From Flavobacteriaceae bacterium UBA3179 (GTDB lineage Bacteria > Bacteroidota > Bacteroidia > Flavobacteriales > Flavobacteriaceae), in NCBI GenBank assembly GCA_002364245.1, contig DEXR01000003.1, positions 1 to 13,683 on the forward strand: a DNA stretch of 13,683 nt, given 5' to 3'. This document shows positions 6,491-13,683 of the stretch, one piece after another (the first letter of the stretch is position 1; each line of letters opens with the position of its first letter). The position numbers and the translations under genes are program-made. The notes beneath the pieces were generated by a model, which made no database searches, was not told where the DNA came from, and saw nothing but the letters and a program-made list of their open reading frames with translations.

Positions 6491-7363
6491 TTACCACTTT
6501 GCCAAAGCTACCAAAAAGATACTGATCACGGCAAGGATAATTCCAATCCAGTTTTTCCGAAGTAATTTTTCTTTAAAAAAGGTAATTCCCAACAGAGTGG
6601 AAAGCATGACAATAGCTACATTGTTAACCGTAAATACCCCTGAGCTCTCTAATATATCACTGCGTAAGGCTTGTATGATATAGTAGATTGAAAAATAATT
6701 AGCAAACCCCAAAGCGATACCGCCAATAATGGTTTTAAACTGAAATGTAAACGTGCCTTTAATTGCCTGAAAAATCAAAATAAAAATTCCGATGCACGCA
6801 GCTGCTGAAAAAATAATAGCTGAAAATAGCGCGACTTCATCTTCAGCCACCATCGTATCTTCCAAATATTTAATACTCGTATCGATAAACCCACTACCTA
6901 AAAAAACCAATAATGGATAGATTAAATTCTTTTTTTGAATGGCAATGCCGTCCTTGGTTTTTATAGAGGCTAAATACACGGCGATCAATGCCAAAATTAT
7001 TCCTAAAACCTTTAAAATACCAAGACTTTCCTTATAGTAAACTAATCCAAAAACGATGGGAATAACCACACTCATTTTTGTAGCTACTGAAACTACTGAC
7101 AACCCACTTTTTTGGGTTGTAATGGCCATTAAATTGAAAATAATGATAAACAAAGCGCCAAGCCCTAAGGTGTAAAAAAACCAAGGTTGTTCAGGTACGT
7201 GTGCCAATGTAAGATTTCCTTTATAAAAAAACAGGCCACACGAAAAGGCAACAAAATAATTTACCACAATAGCATGCAGTGTATTGATTTTAAAACGATC
7301 AAAAAGTTTAAAGACCACAAATATGAATGTGGAAGAAAGAATGCTTAAAAGTAGAGCTGTCAA
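6491..7363 (-). CDS. DMT-superfamily (EamA-like) permease
   Basis: This 290-residue, very hydrophobic protein has about ten predicted membrane helices, the layout of drug/metabolite transporters with two EamA repeats. The first helix (LLLSILSSTFIFVVFKLF) begins at once after the start, and the second half repeats the pattern after a short charged loop near residues 140-150. The closing segment FFKEKLLRKNWIGIILAVISIFLVAL is typical of the last two EamA helices. It would sit in the inner membrane; the substrate is unknown. The chosen start is TTG at 7361-7363, overlapping the ribD TGA as TTGA. The frame has an upstream stop and no ATG nearby, so translational coupling to ribD is likely. It is probably co-transcribed with ribD and perhaps with the YigZ-family gene downstream. 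Confidence 0.88.
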   Translation of the reverse strand: MTALLLSILSSTFIFVVFKLFDRFKINTLHAIVVNYFVAFSCGLFFYKGNLTLAHVPEQPWFFYTLGLGALFIIIFNLMAITTQKSGLSVVSVATKMSVVIPIVFGLVYYKESLGILKVLGIILALIAVYLASIKTKDGIAIQKKNLIYPLLVFLGSGFIDTSIKYLEDTMVAEDEVALFSAIIFSAAACIGIFILIFQAIKGTFTFQFKTIIGGIALGFANYFSIYYIIQALRSDILESSGVFTVNNVAIVMLSTLLGITFFKEKLLRKNWIGIILAVISIFLVALAKW

Positions 7364-8442
7364 GTAGCGTTGTTTTTAAATAATTGTAATGTGTCGTTTT
7401 GAAGGTCTTCTTCAGAAAGTAAAGAAATGTTAGCTTTTTGTTCTTCCGAAAAACTAGGTGCTTTTACACCGTTTTCAAATATAGCATTACCTGTAAATAT
7501 ATGTGCTTCGTCCCAAAGGTTGTCCTTAATGAAAGTGTTTATGGTCATAGCTCCTCCTTCAATAATCACTGATTGTAGATTGTACTTATGCAACACGCTA
7601 CAGATTTGCTGGGCTATATTTTTTTGAAAATCAATAACTTCAAAGTTAATGTTTTCTAATGCTTCTTTCTGCTTCTCAGTAATTATAATGGTTGGAGCAG
7701 TTCCGTCAAATATCGAAGCTTCCAAAGGAATTTTCAGTTTTCTGTCGATAACAATTCGAGTAGGAGAGTTGCCTTTCCAGTCACGTGTAGTTAAACTAGG
7801 ATTATCTTTTAAAACAGTATTGGTCCCTACTAAAATAGCTTGTTCTTCTGATCTTAATTTATGAGTCCGCTGGCGGGAGTAGGTATTGGTAATCCAAATG
7901 GGTTGTTGCTGTGTAATATTTTTTGAATGAGTGGAAGTTTCAACAGGGGCAATAAAGCCGTCTTTTGTCTGTGCCCATTTTAAAATAATATACGGTCGTT
8001 TTTTATTATGAAACGTGAAAAAGCGTTTGTTTAGATGAATACAATCACTTTCCAAAATTCCAACAGTCACATCGCAACCAGCCTCTATTAACTTTTTTAT
8101 TCCATTTCCAGATACTTTGGGGTTGGGATCGGTGCTGCCAATTACCACACTTTTTATTCCGTTTGCTATAATTAAGTCGGCACAAGGAGGTGTTTTTCCA
8201 AAATGGCTACAAGGTTCTAAGCTAACATATATGGTAGTTTCTTTCAAAAGATCTTTATCAGCAACACTATTTATGGCATTCACTTCGGCATGCGGTTCTC
8301 CGGCTTTATAATGCCATCCTTCGCCTATAATTGATTGGTTGTAAACAATAACGCTTCCTACCAGCGGGTTTGGATAGGTGGTTCCCAGTCCGTTTTTGGC
8401 CAAATCGATGCAGCGTTGCATATATTTTTCATGTACCTTCAC
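7360..8442 (-). CDS. ribD: Bifunctional diaminohydroxyphosphoribosylaminopyrimidine deaminase / 5-amino-6-(5-phosphoribosylamino)uracil reductase RibD
   Basis: RibD carries out two consecutive steps of riboflavin synthesis after GTP cyclohydrolase II: deamination of the pyrimidine ring, then NADPH-dependent reduction of the ribosyl group. The N-terminal deaminase domain (about 1-145) has the zinc motif HAE at 51-53 (Glu53 the proton shuttle) and EPC...PPC, with Cys78 and Cys87 as ligands. The reductase domain follows from about 146 (RPYIILKWAQTKDGFIA) and includes RIVIDRKLKIP and VIIEGGAMTINTFI. I place the start at the GTG 8440-8442 (N-terminus MKVHEKYMQRCI), giving 360 residues. An ATG further upstream at 8517 would add 25 residues unlike the family and overlap the divergent acetyltransferase gene. 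The permease starts inside its stop codon. No other rib genes are in the window. Confidence 0.95.
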   Translation of the reverse strand: MKVHEKYMQRCIDLAKNGLGTTYPNPLVGSVIVYNQSIIGEGWHYKAGEPHAEVNAINSVADKDLLKETTIYVSLEPCSHFGKTPPCADLIIANGIKSVVIGSTDPNPKVSGNGIKKLIEAGCDVTVGILESDCIHLNKRFFTFHNKKRPYIILKWAQTKDGFIAPVETSTHSKNITQQQPIWITNTYSRQRTHKLRSEEQAILVGTNTVLKDNPSLTTRDWKGNSPTRIVIDRKLKIPLEASIFDGTAPTIIITEKQKEALENINFEVIDFQKNIAQQICSVLHKYNLQSVIIEGGAMTINTFIKDNLWDEAHIFTGNAIFENGVKAPSFSEEQKANISLLSEEDLQNDTLQLFKNNAT

Positions 8443-8469
8443 GCAGTAAAAATACAAGGAATTGCTTAC

Positions 8470-8955
8470 ATGAACACACCTATTATTCGTCTTATTGAAA
8501 AGAAAGACAATCCTCAAATAGCCAAAGTAATACGTTCTGTTTTTGAAGATATGGATATTCCAAAAACCGGAACAGCCTACGAAGATAAGACATTAGACTC
8601 TATGTTTGAAGCGTACGATAAAGACAGAGCTTGCTACTTTGTGGTGGAAGTAAACGGAACTGTAATTGGAGGGGCCGGCATTGCAAAACTCGATAATTAT
8701 AAGGGTAATGTATGTGAACTACAGAAAATGTACTTTTTGCCTGAAGCAAGAGGAAAAGGCTTAGGCGCAACGATGATAAAAATGTGTTTGGTAAAAGCAC
8801 GCGAATTCAATTTTGAAAAATGTTATATCGAAACCATGCCAGACATGACAGCTGCTCAAAAGCTATATAAAAGTGTCGGGTTTGAGTTTTTAGACGGTCC
8901 TTTGGGAGATACTGGTCACCATTCTTGTCCGGTTCATATGTTGATGAAACTTTAG
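8470..8955 (+). CDS. GNAT-family N-acetyltransferase
   Basis: This 161-residue protein has the GNAT fold. The acetyl-CoA pyrophosphate loop is RGKGLG at residues 94-99, preceded by the strand ELQKMYFLPEA and followed by a helix and the YIETMPDMTAAQKLYKSVGFEF block (motif B). It would acetylate an amine on a small molecule or protein with acetyl-CoA; the substrate is not predictable. The start is the ATG at 8470 (MNTPIIRLIEKKDN), a normal GNAT N-terminus. A longer frame from 8335 would lie inside ribD on the opposite strand and is rejected. Only 27 bp separate its start from the divergent ribD start. It is followed after 9 nt by prmC, suggesting co-transcription. Confidence 0.9.
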   Translation: MNTPIIRLIEKKDNPQIAKVIRSVFEDMDIPKTGTAYEDKTLDSMFEAYDKDRACYFVVEVNGTVIGGAGIAKLDNYKGNVCELQKMYFLPEARGKGLGATMIKMCLVKAREFNFEKCYIETMPDMTAAQKLYKSVGFEFLDGPLGDTGHHSCPVHMLMKL

Positions 8956-8964
8956 TATTTAAAG

Positions 8965-9822
8965 ATGAAATTAAAAGAACTAAAACATAATTTTACTGAA
9001 ACGCTTTCAGAAGTTTACCCTTCAGAAGAAATACAATCTTTCTTCTCAATTCTTTCTGAAAAATACCTGAATCTTGCTCGCGTACAAATAACACTCGAAG
9101 CTGATAAAGAAATTGATTCAACTACCTTAAAAAAGTTTGAAACAGCTCTAGAGAGACTTAAAAAACAGGAGCCTATACAATATATTGTGGGCGACACCGA
9201 GTTTTATGGACTCACTTTTAATGTAAATAAAAACACATTAATCCCTCGCCCCGAAACTGAAGAGTTGGTTGAATGGATTATAGAAGATTCTGTTTCAGAA
9301 AAAAGAAGTAATTATAGTATTTTGGATATAGGTGCCGGTTCGGGTTGTATAGCAATTTCGTTGGTAAAAAACCTTCCTAACGCAAGTGTTTCGGCATTAG
9401 ATTATTCATTTGAAGCATTGAAAACTGCCGAGGAAAATGCAAAGCTAAACAATGTTACGGTTCAATTTTTCCAGGAAGATATATTAAAAACGGGAACACT
9501 TCCTCAGCAATACGATGTGATTGTTTCAAACCCGCCATATGTTCGCGAATTAGAAAAATTAAAGATGCAGAGCAATGTTTTAGATCATGAACCTGCATCG
9601 GCATTATTTGTAAGTAATTCAGACCCATTGTTGTTTTACCGAACTATAGCAAGGCTTTCATTGCGGTACTTAAAGCCAAACGGTAAACTGTACTTCGAGA
9701 TAAATGAGTACCTTAGTAAAGAATTAATAGATTCTTTAAAACAAGAAGGCTACCCAAATATTGAATTAAGAAAAGATTTTAGAGGAAAAGACCGAATGCT
9801 TTTATGCAGGAAAAGTAAGTAG
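8965..9822 (+). CDS. prmC: Peptide chain release factor N5-glutamine methyltransferase PrmC
   Basis: PrmC methylates the glutamine of the GGQ motif in release factors RF1 and RF2, which raises the efficiency of termination. The 285-residue length is normal. The N-terminal helical domain (about 1-85) recognises the release factor. The Rossmann methyltransferase domain has PRPETE at 94-99, SAM-binding DIGAGSG at 121-127, an acidic residue in ALDYSFEAL near 146, and the diagnostic NPPY at 189-192 that holds the substrate glutamine. It starts 9 nt after the acetyltransferase stop and lies 30 nt before the LOG-family gene, so the three probably form one transcript. Release factor genes themselves are not in the window. 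Confidence 0.96.
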   Translation: MKLKELKHNFTETLSEVYPSEEIQSFFSILSEKYLNLARVQITLEADKEIDSTTLKKFETALERLKKQEPIQYIVGDTEFYGLTFNVNKNTLIPRPETEELVEWIIEDSVSEKRSNYSILDIGAGSGCIAISLVKNLPNASVSALDYSFEALKTAEENAKLNNVTVQFFQEDILKTGTLPQQYDVIVSNPPYVRELEKLKMQSNVLDHEPASALFVSNSDPLLFYRTIARLSLRYLKPNGKLYFEINEYLSKELIDSLKQEGYPNIELRKDFRGKDRMLLCRKSK

Positions 9823-9852
9823 CTAATTTTCTTCAGTTTAAAAACTAATCAA

Positions 9853-10443
9853 ATGAAAGAGTTAACAAAAATATGTGTGTTCTGCGGAAGCAGTGACGGA
9901 AATGACGCAGCTATAGTTGAAGCTGCGGAGAAAACAGGGAAACTGTTTGCCGAAAAGAATATTACATTGGTTTATGGCGCAGCTAAAATTGGAGTTATGG
10001 GAATTTTAGCTAAAGCTACGTTAGATAATAAAGGGCAAGTAGTAGGGGTTATACCAGATTTTTTAAAGAAAAAAGAAGTTGTACACCTTGGCCTAACCAA
10101 ACTGCACACTACCAAAAACATGCATGAGCGAAAACTTAAAATGCATGAATTAAGTGATGGCTTTATTGCTTTGCCTGGTGGAATGGGAACCCTCGAAGAG
10201 CTTTTTGAAATCATTACATGGTTACAACTGGGGTTGCATCAAAAACCTATTGGCTTATTAAATGTAAACGGTTTTTATAACGACCTTCTTAAGCTTTTGG
10301 AAACTATGGTGCGAAAAGGTTTTTTGTCAATGGATAATTATGAATTACTACTTGTCGATACGACCATTGATAATTTGTTAGAAAAAATGCAGAACTTTAA
10401 AGCTCCAGATATTCCACATTGGTTAAATAAAGACCGAACGTAA
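9853..10443 (+). CDS. LOG-family protein (cytokinin riboside 5'-monophosphate phosphoribohydrolase family, TIGR00730)
   Basis: This 196-residue cytoplasmic protein has the LOG/'lysine decarboxylase-like' Rossmann fold. The N-terminal strand ends in CGSS (11-14), VYGAAKIGVMG lies at 40-50 and the family signature PGGMGTLEE at 108-116, with the conserved MHERK at 90-94. Studied members hydrolyse nucleoside 5'-monophosphates such as cytokinin riboside monophosphates or AMP into base plus ribose 5-phosphate. In a free-living flavobacterium a nucleotide salvage or stress role is more plausible than plant hormone production, but this is inference. The older 'lysine decarboxylase' label for this family is misleading. 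It follows prmC after 30 nt with no terminator visible between them. A promoter-like box for the aquaporin gene lies downstream. Confidence 0.93.
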   Translation: MKELTKICVFCGSSDGNDAAIVEAAEKTGKLFAEKNITLVYGAAKIGVMGILAKATLDNKGQVVGVIPDFLKKKEVVHLGLTKLHTTKNMHERKLKMHELSDGFIALPGGMGTLEELFEIITWLQLGLHQKPIGLLNVNGFYNDLLKLLETMVRKGFLSMDNYELLLVDTTIDNLLEKMQNFKAPDIPHWLNKDRT

Positions 10444-10477
10444 GAAACTACTCTCGTTAAAAAATTATTACAAAATA

Positions 10478-10485
10478 AATATTTG
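10478..10485 (+). promoter_or_regulatory. Putative -7 promoter box of the aquaporin gene
   Basis: AATATTTG differs from the Bacteroidota -7 consensus TAnnTTTG only at the first base. Transcription would start around 10490-10492, leaving about 30 nt before the ATG at 10521 and only about 5 nt before the earlier in-frame ATG at 10497. This favours the later start. No clear -33 TTG is present. Confidence 0.35.
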
Positions 10486-10520
10486 GTTTATCTTTAATGA
10501 ATACTAATCATTTATTTATT

Positions 10521-11222
10521 ATGGAATCTTCTAAAAAATATTTTGCGGAAGCCTTAGGGACTTTTGCTTTAGTGCTATTTGGTTGTGGTGCCGCAACCAT
10601 AGCGAGCGTTTCAGAATCAGGTCCAGAGGGCATTGGGCTCTTGGGTATTTCTTTGGCATTTGGCTTTTCCCTTGTGGTTATGGTGTATGCCATTGGTCCT
10701 ATTTCCGGCTGCCATATTAATCCAGCGGTTTCCATTGCGATGATGGCAGCTAAAAAGTTGTCTGCAAAAGATACCATTGGCTATGTAATTTCACAATGTA
10801 TAGGCGCTATACTTGCAGCTGCAGTTTTGTACGTCATCGTCATTGGCAGCGAAGGTTTTGTTATGCCAGAATGGGGTTTAGCAAGCAATGGTTGGGGTGA
10901 TGGATATTTGGGCGAGTATAATATTATTTCAGCGTTAATCACTGAGTTTGTTTTTACTTTTTTATTTCTATTGGTCATCTTTGGTACTACAGCCAAAAAA
11001 GCTTCGCCATTAATGGCTGGATTGGCTATTGGCATTTCGTTGGCATTAATACATATGGTGGCGATACCTGTTACTGGAACATCAGTGAATCCAGCGCGTA
11101 GTATAGGTCCAGCTTTGTTTGCAGGAGGAAAAGCACTAGAGCAGCTTTGGTTATTTATTCTTGTTCCAATTGCAGGCGGTTTGTTTGCGGCAATAGTTCG
11201 TAATTTATTTTTAGAAGATTAA
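10521..11222 (+). CDS. aqpZ: Aquaporin Z-like water channel (MIP family)
   Basis: This inner-membrane channel of the MIP family has 233 residues from the ATG at 10521, close to E. coli AqpZ. Both half-helix motifs are present: NPA at 67-69 (ISGCHINPAVS) and NPA at 190-192 followed by Arg193 (TSVNPARS). The block LIHMVAIPVTGTSVNPARS nearly copies E. coli AqpZ and supplies His178 and the selectivity-filter arginine, so a water-selective rather than glycerol-type pore is expected. Six membrane helices are visible, with an extra glycine/tryptophan-rich loop near residues 110-133 before the fourth. An in-frame ATG at 10497 would add eight residues (MNTNHLFI), but the family N-terminus (MESSKKYFAEALGTF) and the promoter position favour 10521. 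It may pass water during osmotic shifts. Confidence 0.93.
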   Translation: MESSKKYFAEALGTFALVLFGCGAATIASVSESGPEGIGLLGISLAFGFSLVVMVYAIGPISGCHINPAVSIAMMAAKKLSAKDTIGYVISQCIGAILAAAVLYVIVIGSEGFVMPEWGLASNGWGDGYLGEYNIISALITEFVFTFLFLLVIFGTTAKKASPLMAGLAIGISLALIHMVAIPVTGTSVNPARSIGPALFAGGKALEQLWLFILVPIAGGLFAAIVRNLFLED

Positions 11223-11244
11223 TTTTTTCTGAAATATTCTGTAA

Positions 11245-13272
<2,028 letters not shown>

Positions 13273-13302
13273 AAACCATTTTAAAAATGTAGCTGAAACC
13301 CG

Positions 13303-13310
13303 TACTTTTG
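13303..13310 (+). promoter_or_regulatory. Bacteroidota-type -7 promoter box after ligA
   Basis: TACTTTTG matches TAnnTTTG exactly. A TTA at 13281-13283, spaced 19 nt upstream, is one base off the -33 TTG. The box lies 21 nt before the next ATG at 13332, so that gene probably has its own promoter in addition to any read-through from ligA. Confidence 0.5.
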
Positions 13311-13331
13311 TGGGAGAAGCTAATAAGGCTC

Positions 13332-13683
13332 ATGTTTGAAAAATTAAAACATAGATCATTACGTAAAAAGATAGAGCACAACCTGAATAAACGGGATGTT
13401 TCAGAAATAAATTCTCAATTAAAAACATTGGGGTTTTTAGTGGACGAAGCAACATTTCAGGATTTTGAGCAATTGTATGATCTTTCAGAATATTTTGGGT
13501 TACAACCTAAGGACGTAAAAGTTTTTTCTTTTTTAGAAGTGAAACGAAAGCTTCCTTCGTTACGTCATAACCAGTTGCACAACAAGGATTTTAACTGGAA
13601 AGGCGAATTGCACAACCAAAACGCACAAGAGTTTATAGATAAACAATTTGATGTTTTAGTTGGGTATTATACTAAAAAGAATA
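13332..13683 (+). CDS. Protein of unknown function, N-terminal part (cut by window end)
   Basis: The frame opens with ATG at 13332 and stays open to the window end, giving 117 residues without a stop; the 3' part is outside. The protein is strongly charged and basic at the beginning (MFEKLKHRSLRKKIEHNL), has no signal peptide or membrane helix, and carries KTLGFLVDEATFQDF and later KGELHNQNAQEFIDKQFDVLVGYY. From memory, a short uncharacterised family (I believe DUF6913) with this start and an 'FDVLVGYY' strand sits between ligA and dapA in many Flavobacteriaceae. I cannot confirm that here and assign no function. The purine-rich GGGAG and AGG before the ATG are the nearest thing to a ribosome-binding site in the window. 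Confidence 0.82.
   Translation, partial: MFEKLKHRSLRKKIEHNLNKRDVSEINSQLKTLGFLVDEATFQDFEQLYDLSEYFGLQPKDVKVFSFLEVKRKLPSLRHNQLHNKDFNWKGELHNQNAQEFIDKQFDVLVGYYTKKN

Noticed and set aside
8335..8469. 45-codon upstream extension of the acetyltransferase frame to an ATG at 8335
   Set aside because: It runs antisense through the ribD N-terminus, and the GNAT domain starts naturally at the ATG 8470.
8443..8517. 25-codon upstream extension of ribD to an ATG at 8517
   Set aside because: The extra residues do not resemble RibD and overlap the divergent acetyltransferase start; the GTG at 8440-8442 gives the usual MKVHEKYM-type N-terminus.
13277..13289. A/T inverted repeat (CATTTT-A-AAAATG) after ligA, considered as a terminator
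   Set aside because: The arms are separated by one base, nearly all A-T, and no T-run follows; it is unlikely to form a functional terminator.

Overview
The window looks like chromosomal housekeeping DNA from a member of the Flavobacteriaceae (Bacteroidota), probably an environmental or marine genus. The reasons are low-GC DNA, A/T-rich leaders almost without Shine-Dalgarno sequences, Bacteroidota-type -7 promoter boxes (TAnnTTTG) before several genes, a type IX secretion C-terminal sorting domain on one exported enzyme, and a dnaA flanked by a low-molecular-weight phosphatase gene and a thioesterase gene instead of dnaN/recF. The genus cannot be fixed from this sequence.

Layout. Positions 2-1050 hold two tandem paralogues of a small lysozyme-like protein: the 3' end of one and a complete second copy, each followed by its own hairpin terminator. 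A leftward block (5206 to 1060) then carries dnaA, an arsC/Wzb-like low-molecular-weight tyrosine phosphatase, a secreted glucose/sorbosone dehydrogenase-like protein and an RsmI-like methylase. A terminator separates dnaA from the other three, which are closely spaced. The 217-bp divergent region upstream of dnaA is the largest gene-free stretch. It is very A/T-rich and carries three imperfect DnaA-box-like 9-mers.

From 5424 a YbgC-like thioesterase runs rightward and meets a leftward YigZ/IMPACT-family gene, the two sharing overlapping stop codons. Upstream of that are a leftward DMT/EamA-type permease and ribD (riboflavin biosynthesis), linked by a TTGA start/stop overlap. Divergent from ribD, across only 27 bp, a rightward block begins: a GNAT acetyltransferase, prmC (release-factor glutamine methylation) and a LOG-family nucleotide hydrolase. 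An AqpZ-like aquaporin and ligA (NAD-dependent DNA ligase) follow, each with a promoter-like box, then the start of an unrecognised conserved-looking gene cut by the window edge.

Functionally the region mixes replication and repair (dnaA, ligA), translation (prmC, RsmI-like), cofactor synthesis (ribD), cell-envelope functions (lysozyme-like pair, aquaporin, permease) and a T9SS-exported enzyme. I found no mobile element, CRISPR array, RNA gene or defence system, and no convincing new multi-gene system. The observations most worth checking are an apparent ATT (AUU) start codon for the YigZ-family gene, a probably leaderless ligA transcript, the tandem lysozyme-like pair, and the candidate DnaA-binding region upstream of dnaA.
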